Source: Sedimentisphaerales bacterium
GTDB lineage: Bacteria > Planctomycetota > Phycisphaerae > Sedimentisphaerales > SG8-4
Length of the DNA stretch: 64,000 nt
Assembly (NCBI GenBank): GCA_016932895.1
Contig: JAFGCA010000494.1
Span: 1-64,000 of the forward strand
Reading direction: 5' to 3'
Position numbers and translations under genes: made by a program. Under the pieces are notes generated by a model. The model searched no databases. It saw nothing but the letters and a program-made list of their open reading frames with translations, and was not told where the DNA came from. Below, piece by piece: positions 47,911 to 56,115 of the stretch. Every line of letters begins with the position of its first letter. Position 1 is the stretch's first letter.

Positions 47911-47939
47911 AGTATAGGGATTTCCGACTGCGAAGTCAA
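47911..47939 (-). promoter_or_regulatory. Sigma70-type promoter of the radical-SAM peptide operon
   Basis: On the minus strand, TTGACT (47939-47934), a 17-nt spacer and TATACT (47916-47911) lie about 105 nt before the SDR start codon. Confidence 0.65.
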
Positions 47940-48379
47940 TGGTGGGGAACCCGCATTTCTGTCGTCCCGAGCTCGGCAAAACAGGGACAATTGTACGAAT
48001 CGCGCGAACTGTCGAGTGACGAATCCTTGATTGGGCGTTCCAGTGACAATCGCAGTGCCAATCCGTTGGCGGGGTTGCCGAATCCGACGTCACGCCGGGA
48101 AAACCGCGTTTCCGACAACGCCGGCCCTCTCACCTTACTGGGCAGCAGTAGCGTACAAACGCCGGGCGCCGGCATTTTTGCGGATGAAGCTGCGAGTCAA
48201 CGACGCCCGGCCCGCCGTCCGGGCCAGTGGAGGGAGAGGAAGCGAGACTATGGCCCGTAGTTGGACGGCTTTAGCGAGACAAACCTATTATACCCGCGCC
48301 AGTCGCGTGGCGCAAGAAAAATACTACGTCCTTCGGGCCATAGGCCCATATCGGCGTGTTCTTCACGGGATAGGGGCAG

Positions 48380-48409
48380 AAAAAAGGCTGCGATATGGTG
48401 GTCGCAGCC
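48380..48409 (-). terminator. Intrinsic terminator of the LamG gene
   Basis: Read on the minus strand, GGCTGCGA pairs perfectly with TCGCAGCC (48409-48402 with 48393-48386) around an 8-nt loop. Six T residues follow. It lies 60 nt after the LamG gene stop. Confidence 0.8.
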
Positions 48410-48470
48410 CTCGTAAGTTCCAGGATTTCTATCCGTGTGGCCTACGTTGTCCTCCTGTTCCCTCACATTT

Positions 48471-51239
48471 TCAGGGTTTGGCCAAGATGATGTCGTCGAC
48501 GTACAGGACACCCGTCTGGCCGCCCTCAATACCGATGGTCATGGTCGTGATGTTGGTCAAGCTCGCGCCGATGGAGGCAAGCTCGATCTCCCATGCCACC
48601 CAGCTGCGGCTGGCGATGTCGGCCGGGTCGCCGTCGTAGGGCACCTGGACGCCGTTGATCTCGACGTACAGATCGCCCGTGTTGTCGGCCTCGCCGCGGA
48701 AGTGCACGACCAGCGTCGTCACACCCTCTGCCGTCCAATCCTGACCCGGCGTAAAGGTACGATCCGCCTCGGAGCGGAAGGGGGCAACCGTGTTGTCGTA
48801 GTAGATCGGCATGGCCTGCCCGCCGCCGTGGACGTTGCCCGTTTCCACGATCGTCGTAAACGTGGTGCCGACGGTCCAGATGTCATGTCCGACCAGGGCG
48901 CCCGTGTTGTTGCCCGGAGTGTTCACCGGCTGCGTGAAGCCGACGCCGTCAATCCACTTCTCGAAGACGCGGGAGCCGACCTCGTTGGTGTAGCTCTCGA
49001 AGTCCTCCACGACCAGATAATCCGGTATCGTGAACGTCCAGACGTAGCCGGTCTGCACGGCCCCGTTGGCTTCGACCTCGTCGATGCGCCAGTAGTAGTC
49101 GCCACCCAGTTCGACCAGTCCGGCCAGAGAGGCACTCGTGCCCGGCTGGTTGCCCCGGAACTCGGCGGCGCTATTGTCGGCGGCCGCCACGGCGGCCCGG
49201 TCCGTGCCGAAGTACACGTCGTGCGAAACCGCCGTGTCGCCCGCCACCCAGCTCAGCATGGTGGCGTCGCGGATCTCCACGGTCGCACCGGGGCTGGGGT
49301 TGGGAATGCCGGCCAACAGCGGGTTGCCCCGCATGATCTCGGTAATCTCGGTTTCGGTCAGCGCCTTGGCGTACACACGCACGTCCTCGATCGCGCCGTC
49401 GAACGAGGTCCCGCTCCACAGACCGATCTGGAAGGTCCGGGTCGTGGGGTTGGTGTCCAGCTCGACGGTCTGGTTGCCCACTACTTCGCCATTGACGTAG
49501 AGGCGGCTGTCGTTGCCGCCGGCGGCCCCGTCGTAGACCAGAGCGAAATGGGCCCACTCGTTCAGGGTCGGTACGGTGACATCGAAATCGTACGTCGGGT
49601 AGCCGTACCGCTGGACGCGCCACACGTTTGTCGTGGTCATGGTCCTCACGGACCAGTTGCGACCGTCGGTGTTGGAGCCCAGGTCCCAAAGTCCGCCGCC
49701 GGTGAATCTGCGGGTCAGGGCCCAAGCCATAGTCGTCTTGGGCTTGTTGCCCTCGATGCCCAGATCCGTGGCGTCGGCGCCCGTCTCGACGTAGTCGCCG
49801 GAGCCGAATTGCAGAGCCCCGCCGTGGTAGCCGTCCGCCCATTGCGGATCTCCGACGAAGGTGCCGTGATGTCCGTTGCCGGACCAATCCAGCGCGTTGG
49901 CGCCCACGCCTTCATCGAGTGTCCACCAGCCCGTGAGGTCGGGGTCGCTCACCGCGATCTCAGGCGCCGTCGTGAAGCTCCAGATATCGCCCCTGGTCGT
50001 GACCCCGGTCATGGCGAATTCGTCCACGCGCCAGTAATACGTGGTCTCGGCCTGCAGTGGCCCGTATAACTGCGGCGAGGTCGGGGCGATGGTGGCAGCG
50101 GCCGTCATCCACCCGACCGTCATGGCATCGACTTCCTCGTAGCTCTCGCCGAAGAACACCGTGTGGAACAGGACGCCCATGCCGCCTTCCCAGGCCAGGT
50201 CCGGATCGAGCAGGATAAACGGGACGCCGTCTGCGGGCGAGGGATTGTAGGCAACCAGCGGTTGCACCCAGAAGCTCCAGACATTGCCTTTCCAAGGACT
50301 GTTCGGATCGAGATCGTTCACCTCGTCAACCCGCCAGTAGTACGTTTGGCCCGGAGTCAGCCCCATCGCATAGGGTGGCGTCGTTCCAACCGTAAGGGAT
50401 GCATCGGTCGTAATGACCGGTTCAACCAAGCCTTCACTTACATCGTCGAAACTCTCACCGAAGTAAACCTTGTGCGAACCGGCGGACTCGCCCGGACGCC
50501 ACGTGAGCTGCACCCGTGTCTGCCCCACCATGGCCTCGTCTTTGGGAGACGGTCCGTAGGCGGATGTCGCTGGCTCGGTTGACATCAGGCTCAGGATCTC
50601 ATCCTGCGACAACGCACGGTTGTAGATGCGAACGTCGTCCAACATCCCATTCAGGGGCTCTCCATCCGGACTACTCAGCCGGACCATCGTTCCACCGGTC
50701 AGAACACCGGTAGGCGTCAACCTGGCAATTTCCACGCCGTCGAGATACAGGATCTGGGTGGTCCCGTCCCAGGTGCCCGCGACGTGGTGCCACTGGCCTT
50801 CCGTGAGAACGTCGCTCACGTAAATGTGCGAGAACGAACCACCGATGGTGGCGTAGAAGTGGAGTCGTCCATCGGAGTTCCTGCGAATTACCGCGGCTTC
50901 CGGCCCCATAGTCACGTATCGCTCGACTTGACCGGCCGCGAACGCATCGTGCCACACCCAGGTACATAGCGTGATGGCGTTCTCGCTGAAGGTAAAAGCC
51001 GTATCTGCTCCATAACCCTCGCCATGGAAATGTACGGCACCGCCCAAATACCCTCCTTCCCAGGTCGTGTTCACCAGCGAGATGTCGGGGCCACTACCGG
51101 AGGAATCCATCGCCGTAGTGCCGGAACCCTCGTCAAACGTCCACCAGCCCACGAGGGTTGGGTCGGATGCAGCCATCGCCGATCCGACCGGGCCCAGGAT
51201 CAATACCGAAAGAAACACAAGAAATGATCGCTTGCACAT
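48471..51239 (-). CDS. Secreted multi-LamG protein
   Basis: The 922-residue product has a signal peptide (MCKRSFLVFLSVLILGPVGS). A LamG domain starts DPTLVGWWTFDEGSGTTAMD. Two fibronectin-like domains follow (SHKVYFGESFDDV..., YYWRVDEVNDLDPNSPW). A second LamG domain starts DPDLTGWWTLDEGVGANALD, and another fibronectin-like unit comes after it. The C-terminal jelly-roll domain begins VVEDFESYTNEVGSRVFEKW and ends TGVLYVDDIILAKP, a hallmark ending of this planctomycete protein group. GAAGGAGG precedes the ATG, and a clean terminator follows the gene. It probably binds carbohydrate at the surface or outside the cell. It differs in sequence from the triple-LamG protein. Confidence 0.87.
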   Translation of the reverse strand: MCKRSFLVFLSVLILGPVGSAMAASDPTLVGWWTFDEGSGTTAMDSSGSGPDISLVNTTWEGGYLGGAVHFHGEGYGADTAFTFSENAITLCTWVWHDAFAAGQVERYVTMGPEAAVIRRNSDGRLHFYATIGGSFSHIYVSDVLTEGQWHHVAGTWDGTTQILYLDGVEIARLTPTGVLTGGTMVRLSSPDGEPLNGMLDDVRIYNRALSQDEILSLMSTEPATSAYGPSPKDEAMVGQTRVQLTWRPGESAGSHKVYFGESFDDVSEGLVEPVITTDASLTVGTTPPYAMGLTPGQTYYWRVDEVNDLDPNSPWKGNVWSFWVQPLVAYNPSPADGVPFILLDPDLAWEGGMGVLFHTVFFGESYEEVDAMTVGWMTAAATIAPTSPQLYGPLQAETTYYWRVDEFAMTGVTTRGDIWSFTTAPEIAVSDPDLTGWWTLDEGVGANALDWSGNGHHGTFVGDPQWADGYHGGALQFGSGDYVETGADATDLGIEGNKPKTTMAWALTRRFTGGGLWDLGSNTDGRNWSVRTMTTTNVWRVQRYGYPTYDFDVTVPTLNEWAHFALVYDGAAGGNDSRLYVNGEVVGNQTVELDTNPTTRTFQIGLWSGTSFDGAIEDVRVYAKALTETEITEIMRGNPLLAGIPNPSPGATVEIRDATMLSWVAGDTAVSHDVYFGTDRAAVAAADNSAAEFRGNQPGTSASLAGLVELGGDYYWRIDEVEANGAVQTGYVWTFTIPDYLVVEDFESYTNEVGSRVFEKWIDGVGFTQPVNTPGNNTGALVGHDIWTVGTTFTTIVETGNVHGGGQAMPIYYDNTVAPFRSEADRTFTPGQDWTAEGVTTLVVHFRGEADNTGDLYVEINGVQVPYDGDPADIASRSWVAWEIELASIGASLTNITTMTIGIEGGQTGVLYVDDIILAKP

Positions 51240-51304
51240 GATTGTCCTCCTTCATAATGATGTCCTCGGAACGAGAACCACTAGTCCGATAAACGTATTT
51301 TGCC

Positions 51305-51490
51305 AATATCGCTCCGGCAAGTCAAGCATATCTGCATCTGGCTGAACGCCTCGATCACGGCGCGCCAGGTCAGGCCGGCGGCTGAAGGTCGCAGGAGATT
51401 GCGGCGCGCGGCAAACAGGCAATACGCCAGGAAGCTGACGACCAGATGCGCTTCGATGCGATCCAGGAATTCGCGTACACGCACGTTTTC
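51305..51490 (-). pseudogene. Transposase C-terminal relic (IS1634/IS4-like DDE)
   Basis: About 60 residues read like the extreme C-terminus of IS1634-type transposases: RIEAHLVVSFLAYCL, then LRPSAAGLTWRAVIEAF. In intact enzymes the first motif follows the catalytic glutamate helix. The catalytic domain is absent, and the sequence before it makes no sense in frame. No terminal repeats are evident. It is a dead fragment next to other mobile-element debris. Confidence 0.6.
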
Positions 51491-51738
51491 CGGGGCAGGA
51501 AGCGGCGGCGGTTGCCAAGCTGCGGATCTGTCGCCGCCGGACCGGAAATAGATATGGTTTTTCCCGTCGCGGAGCCGATGGGTAAAAACAGAAGGCAACA
51601 GAAACGAACGGGAAATGCGTGGACGCCCAATCTGACTTCGCGTCAAACTTGGCGTTTTTGGGTTCAGGCAGGTGCAGTGTAGTGCAGTCACGCCCAGGGA
51701 CCACCCCCACAGGCGCTATCAAGAACGGGGATTTCAAA

Positions 51739-51784
51739 GCCAACGGTCGGATTCGAACCGACAACCCCTGGTTTACAAAACCAG
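51739..51784 (-). tRNA. Partial tRNA-Thr (TGT): 3' half only
   Basis: On the minus strand the anticodon arm (CTGGT/ACCAG with loop TTTGTAA, anticodon TGT), variable loop, T arm (GTCGG/CCGAC, loop TTCGAAT) and 3' acceptor strand CGTTGGC are all present. The matching 5' acceptor GCCAACG and a pairing D arm are not found upstream. The sequence diverges just before the anticodon stem. This is the pattern left by an element that integrates into the 3' half of a tRNA gene (an att site), not a working tRNA. Confidence 0.6.
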
Positions 51785-51804
51785 AGTCTCAATGCGCTAA
51801 GTCT

Positions 51805-51963
51805 ATGCAAAGTCAACAACTTACGGAAGATCGAGAAACCGACTCGGCGGATTACTTGGCGCGAATTCTCGAACAGTGCCCCGAATTGGCCGAACTGATC
51901 GCTACGTGGCCAAGCCTCTCCGTCGAACTTCGAGAAGCCGTTCTCCGAACGGCCGGATTGTGA
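51805..51963 (+). pseudogene. Integrase-type C-terminal tail (or orphan 52-residue ORF)
   Basis: The 52-codon frame (ILEQCPELAELIATWPSL, then VELREAVLRTAGL) resembles the tail that follows the catalytic domain in planctomycete tyrosine recombinases, where an acidic linker leads to a W-P-x-L-P-like helix. No catalytic part precedes it. The tRNA-Thr half-gene lies about 20 nt upstream. It fits a remnant of the element that used that site. Confidence 0.45.
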
Positions 51964-52301
51964 TTGTGGCGACCAACCGACGCCGCATATGGATCTGACC
52001 GTCAGAATAGCAGTCCCGCAAGTGTGCGGCACTTGTTTCGACTTCCCAGACCATTCCAGAGGAATTGCGAAAGGGCGTCACGGGCACTGCTGACCAGACG
52101 GTGTCCCCGGGCAGAAACGCTGCCGCCTGGGAAAAAAAACGAAAATTTCTTGATGGTTGAGATAAACCCATCTATCCTCATTAGTTATGTTATAAGAGGG
52201 GGCGGTCTTGCCTTATACAGAGGGACGCCCGCGAGTCTGGCACGGGAATCCTTCGTTGAGGCCGCCCTGTGCGAAACCACCCTACGTTGAGAGGTTTGGA
52301 G
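51964..52301. other. Intergenic region upstream of the ABC/radical-SAM unit
   Basis: I see no gene in it. An AT-rich stretch around 52141-52195 probably contains the operon promoter, but no pair of boxes is convincing. GAGAGG at 52289-52294 is the ribosome site of the receptor gene. Confidence 0.4.
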
Positions 52302-53429
52302 ATGAGCAACACAGGCCGAACACTCTTCATCATTGTGCTGGCAATAGCGATCACGGTTGCCTGCATCACAGGATGCCGCGATAAGGAAGAAGCGTCTGTC
52401 AAGATGGGCGCAATTCTTCCATTAACCGGAGAGGGCGCGTCTTATGGCGAGAGAGCCAAACGTGGTATCGAACTGGCGGTTGAAGAGCTTAATGCCGCTG
52501 GGGGGCTCTTGGGAAAGCCGGTCAGTATTGATTTTCAGGACGACCGAAACGACAAGAAGGAAGCGGTCAGTATCATGACCAAGTTTGCTACCATCGACAA
52601 GGTTCCTGTCGTATTCGGATCTGCCGGTAGCTCGGTCAGCCTTGCCATCGCGCCGCTGGCCAATCGCTATAAGGTCGTGCTCATCTCTCCAATATCTTCT
52701 TCTTCCCAACTATCCACGGAGGGCGGCCCCTATTTCTTCAGAACCTGTCCTGCTGACGACCTTCAAGCGGAAGTCCTCGCCAATTGGGTGATCAACTCAG
52801 GTGCCAAACAGGTGGCCATAGTCTATACGAACAACTCTTGGGGCAAGCCTCTGGCGGAGGGATTTCAGAGTAAGTTTGAAGCTCCCGGCGGCAAAGTCCT
52901 CAGCTCCGACGGTGTCGCTGAAGGTTCGACCGACTTCCGCACCATTATCACAAAGCTCAAAGGGCTTACCGGTCTGGACGCCGTTGTGTCTCCCACGTAT
53001 CCAAAGGAGGGAGCAGCCTTCGTGCGGCAGGCCAGAGAACTGGGGCTGAATGTGCCTCTTTTCGGTGGTGACAATTGGGGTTCCCCTGAGTTTTTGACCA
53101 TCGCTGGCGAAGCGGCCGAAGGCGTCTTCTACACCGCCCCTTCCGACAGCAAGTCGCCCGAGTATGCTGCCTTCGCCGAACGGTACAAGGCCAAGTATGA
53201 TGAAGAGCCCGATGTGTTCGGTGCATACTCCTACGATGCGGCCAACGCCATATTCAAGGCGATTACGGCCGCAGGAAACACGGATGCACAACGAATCAGG
53301 GACGCATTGCTGAATGTCTCTTTCGTGGGTGCCTCTGGGGATATTGCTTTTCGTCCCAACGGCGACCTCAAGTCTGAGGCCTTCGCCAGAAAGACCATTA
53401 GGAATGGCCAAGCAGTCGATATCGAGTAG
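52302..53429 (+). CDS. Branched-chain-amino-acid-type ABC receptor lipoprotein (LivJ-like)
   Basis: The ATG at 52302 follows GAGAGG by 7 nt and begins a lipoprotein signal with lipobox I-T-G-C (C25). The 375-residue product is a full Peripla_BP_6 receptor: VKMGAILPLTGEGASYGERA, GIELAVEELNAAGG, VPVVFGSAGSSVSLAIAPLA, and AYSYDAANAIFKAITAAGN near the end. It would capture an amino acid or related ligand for the LivHMGF-type importer encoded at 57.5-60.8 kb. Four unrelated genes separate it from the permeases, which is unusual since the genes are commonly adjacent. It is the first gene of the unit. Confidence 0.9.
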   Translation: MSNTGRTLFIIVLAIAITVACITGCRDKEEASVKMGAILPLTGEGASYGERAKRGIELAVEELNAAGGLLGKPVSIDFQDDRNDKKEAVSIMTKFATIDKVPVVFGSAGSSVSLAIAPLANRYKVVLISPISSSSQLSTEGGPYFFRTCPADDLQAEVLANWVINSGAKQVAIVYTNNSWGKPLAEGFQSKFEAPGGKVLSSDGVAEGSTDFRTIITKLKGLTGLDAVVSPTYPKEGAAFVRQARELGLNVPLFGGDNWGSPEFLTIAGEAAEGVFYTAPSDSKSPEYAAFAERYKAKYDEEPDVFGAYSYDAANAIFKAITAAGNTDAQRIRDALLNVSFVGASGDIAFRPNGDLKSEAFARKTIRNGQAVDIE

Positions 53430-53440
53430 GGAGAAAATGC

Positions 53441-53620
53441 ATGCATGAAACCGTGACATCTGAGCAAGCTAGTAAACAGACGGATTGCGAAGACGCCGTC
53501 CTGAAATTCAAGAAACGCATGTTGCAGTGGCCCAATCCGGTAGAGTATGTCAACAACATGTACGGCTGTCATCCGGACGACGGTGACCATGACTACTTCA
53601 ACGAGGTTTTTGCCAAATGA
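53441..53620 (+). CDS. 59-residue peptide, candidate radical SAM substrate
   Basis: A complete small frame follows the receptor stop by 11 nt. Its ATG lies 7 nt after GGGAG, and its TGA overlaps the ATG of the radical SAM gene (ATGA), so the two are coupled. The peptide is hydrophilic, with no signal peptide or membrane segment. It has cysteines at 16 and 43, a WPNPVEYVNNMYGCH block (30-44) and an acidic, aromatic tail (DHDYFNEVFAK). Size, position and coupling match RiPP precursors, but no known precursor class is recognised. It could also be a small accessory protein. Confidence 0.65.
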   Translation: MHETVTSEQASKQTDCEDAVLKFKKRMLQWPNPVEYVNNMYGCHPDDGDHDYFNEVFAK

Positions 53621-54762
53621 AGCTCGACGAGGATTGGCAAGCCCTCTTTGATCAGTGGAAGCAACGCATCGGCAACTTGATTCAGGAACATCCGCTTCAG
53701 ATCATCAGTTGGGAAGCCACGAGACGCTGTAACCTTCGCTGCCGCCACTGCGGCTCGCCCTCAGAGGATGTCGATCTATCTGAGGAACTCACGACACGCG
53801 AGGTCATTGGTGCATTCGAGCAGATCGCCCAGGACTTCGACATGGGCCAGTTTCGCCACATCAACATCACGGGCGGCGAACCGTTTGTACGGGATGACCT
53901 TCTGAATATCCTCAGCGCTATCAGCGCTTATCCCTTCTATCGCAATATCGATATCCAAACCAATGGCGTAGTCTTGGCTGACAATCCGGATTTACTCGAT
54001 GATCTCAAAACCGTGGGTGTTACAGGACTTGGAGTCAGCATCGACGGGCTTGAGGCGTCTCATGATTCTTTTCGTAGAAGGCCCGGCTGTTTTGCCAAAG
54101 CGTTTGAAGCTTCACAAAAAGCTGTCGAAAGCGGCTATACGGTAACGGTGTCTGTGGTAGCACATTCTGGCAACGTTGATGAAATCCCAGAACTCTTCGA
54201 ATTGGTCAGACGCGAGATTCGTCCTCGCGTCTTTCGCGTCATGACGATTGACCCCATCGGAAGGGCCGAGTTGGACGAACAACTCCTTCTTTCTCCAGCA
54301 CAGTTGCGCCAGGCTATCGGCTTCCTTCAGAAGGAGTACCAAGATAGCTGTACGACGTACTCCGACCCATCGGTCACAATGGTCGAACTAGGTTGTGGCG
54401 GCTGGCTAGGCAAGGAGCTTGAGGGTACTCTCCGCCCCATGATTTTCCACTGCATCGCGGGCATCACTAACCTTGGCATTCTCTATGATGGCAAATTGGC
54501 CTCCTGCAGCAACATCCCTCGCGAATTTATTGAAGGTGATCTGCGAACGGAGAGCATCAAAGATGTCTGGGAGAATCGCTACCGACGGTATCGCGATCCT
54601 TCGTGGCGAAGGATGGGCCAATGCGCAGATTGTTATGAGTGGGACTACTGCCATGGAGGGCCGATGCATCGTTGCCTACCTTCAGGCCAAACTTTACATT
54701 GTATCTACCATTCATTACTGCCGTCAACATGTCCGGTTGAGCATTCAAGAGTGTCGGATTAA
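53617..54762 (+). CDS. Radical SAM/SPASM enzyme
   Basis: The 381-residue product has the radical SAM motif C38-x3-C42-x2-C45 (CNLRCRHC), then NITGGEPFVRDDLL (glycine box) and GLGVSIDGLEASHDSFR. The C-terminal SPASM part is Cys-rich, with IFHCIAGITNLGILYDGKLA, a later C-x2-C-x5-C (CADCYEWDYC) and more cysteines to the end. Enzymes of this plan carry extra Fe-S clusters and modify peptides or small proteins (PqqE, anSME, sactisynthases). Its start codon overlaps the stop of the 59-residue peptide gene, which is the best candidate substrate. A separate PqqD-like protein is not encoded nearby. Confidence 0.88.
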   Translation: MKLDEDWQALFDQWKQRIGNLIQEHPLQIISWEATRRCNLRCRHCGSPSEDVDLSEELTTREVIGAFEQIAQDFDMGQFRHINITGGEPFVRDDLLNILSAISAYPFYRNIDIQTNGVVLADNPDLLDDLKTVGVTGLGVSIDGLEASHDSFRRRPGCFAKAFEASQKAVESGYTVTVSVVAHSGNVDEIPELFELVRREIRPRVFRVMTIDPIGRAELDEQLLLSPAQLRQAIGFLQKEYQDSCTTYSDPSVTMVELGCGGWLGKELEGTLRPMIFHCIAGITNLGILYDGKLASCSNIPREFIEGDLRTESIKDVWENRYRRYRDPSWRRMGQCADCYEWDYCHGGPMHRCLPSGQTLHCIYHSLLPSTCPVEHSRVSD

Positions 54763-54783
54763 ATACAGTCAAGGAATAACCGT

Positions 54784-56115
54784 ATGACTGACCGTATTGT
54801 TCAACTAATAAGGAAACATCCGAGGCGTTGCGTGGTATTGGTTGTTTTCTTCATAGCGATAACCTTCATAGGCGGCGCGTTGATAGAGAGAACATTTAGC
54901 TTGACAGGGGCACTGTGGTCACATGCAACGGTCGTATCCGTATCATTGTTGCTAGGAGTATTGGCTGGAGTCTATCTTATGTTTGCCGTCTTTGCGCTTC
55001 ACAGGCAGGACTGGTGGTTCAGAGAATTAGCTGCCCGTTTCGTGCTACCCAGTATATTCGCAATTGGCGGTCTCATCCTCGGATTAGCAAAGGCACCGAG
55101 TGAAATGACAGCACATTGGGCTGTACTCGTGACCACATTAGGTGCGTGTTGCGGCTGGGTGGTTGACGACATCCTGCGTTGGCAGCATCGCGAGCGAAGA
55201 CAAGACAAAACTCTAGCTTGGATCAAGCAACACCTGGAAGGCTTGTCAGTCTCACATAACCTTCATACTGACAACAACTTTATGGAGGAACTCCTAAAAA
55301 GCACAGAGAGTATTCGTGGCAGGGCAAGATGGCTAGTTCCGCTTTTCCTCTCAAGAAAATTCTCGAGGGAACTCTCGGAAAAGGACAAGGTCCAGATTGC
55401 ACTCGACGATGTTCAGTATTCACAGCTTCTTGAGCAGCTTATTCCATACTGTTCGAGATCCATAAAGATGACATGTCCGTACCCTCCTGATGAATGGTTC
55501 AGACGTCTTTTCAAAGATGATTCTGTTAAACGTGATCATGCGCTTGCAGGAAATATGGAATTTGCACATTTTCCTCCGCACAGCCAGAAGTTTCTTACTC
55601 TAAACGTAGAAACCAAACAGAGGCTTGTTATTATTAGTAAGGAGCAACGTCGTCTCTTTGAGTCGGAAATCAATCCTTTGAAAACATTCTTGAAATGCTG
55701 CAATTCCTCATACAACATCGATACTAAGTTTGTCTATCAACCCATTCTCTGCAACGGTTGTGAAAAAGAAGGTCAATGCACATTATGGACGAGGGATTTT
55801 CAGATATGGGATGACGCAATATCAGTGGAATATGACCACGCTGGTCCACAGATTGTTGAACTGCAGCTTAAGCCTGATGAACTGTCCCAAATGTTTACCA
55901 AGTGTTGGAACAGAGCCGACCGCAAAGGTGCCTATAGCCGAGAAGAAATGCAGAACTTGGTTTCCGGCCTCAAAGATAATGAAAAACTGTGCCTTGATAG
56001 ATGGAAGCCCGAAGAAGCGGGTGAGCAAGATATGGAGAAGAATGGGCAGATAAAGTCTTCCAAAAGTACTGGCGACCAAGAAACCCTTGCAGGCCAAGAG
56101 GAAGAACAGGGATGA
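54784..56115 (+). CDS. Four-helix membrane protein of unknown function
   Basis: The ATG lies 8 nt after AAGGA. The 443-residue product has four predicted membrane helices in residues of about 15-130 (CVVLVVFFIAITFIGGALI, VVSVSLLLGVLAGVYLMFAV and two more). About 310 hydrophilic residues follow, presumably cytoplasmic. This part has a Cys cluster (LKCCNSSYNI, then ILCNGCEKEGQC) that could bind metal, a Glu/Lys-rich C-terminus and no family I recognise. Codon use looks more AT-rich than in the 12-35 kb genes. It overlaps the next radical SAM gene by 4 nt (ATGA). In context it may anchor the enzymes or link them to the transporter. Confidence 0.75.
   Translation: MTDRIVQLIRKHPRRCVVLVVFFIAITFIGGALIERTFSLTGALWSHATVVSVSLLLGVLAGVYLMFAVFALHRQDWWFRELAARFVLPSIFAIGGLILGLAKAPSEMTAHWAVLVTTLGACCGWVVDDILRWQHRERRQDKTLAWIKQHLEGLSVSHNLHTDNNFMEELLKSTESIRGRARWLVPLFLSRKFSRELSEKDKVQIALDDVQYSQLLEQLIPYCSRSIKMTCPYPPDEWFRRLFKDDSVKRDHALAGNMEFAHFPPHSQKFLTLNVETKQRLVIISKEQRRLFESEINPLKTFLKCCNSSYNIDTKFVYQPILCNGCEKEGQCTLWTRDFQIWDDAISVEYDHAGPQIVELQLKPDELSQMFTKCWNRADRKGAYSREEMQNLVSGLKDNEKLCLDRWKPEEAGEQDMEKNGQIKSSKSTGDQETLAGQEEEQG

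Larger units (their letters stand above)
47806..48470. other. Intergenic region with promoter and terminator
   Basis: The gap separates the radical-SAM peptide operon from the LamG gene (both minus strand). It contains the operon promoter near 47925 and the LamG terminator near 48395. Several short frames cross it on both strands but none has a ribosome site or a recognisable product. Confidence 0.5.

Noticed and set aside
48331..48352. GGGCCATAGGCCC palindrome
   Set aside because: It is short, GC-rich and far from any start codon or T-run, so it gives no basis for an operator or terminator call.
51619..51804. Coding frame containing GRIRTDNPWFTK
   Set aside because: This text is the reverse reading of the tRNA-Thr T and anticodon arms, not a protein.
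51739..51811. Full-length functional tRNA-Thr
   Set aside because: No 5' acceptor strand complementary to CGTTGGC lies at the right distance and the D arm does not pair.
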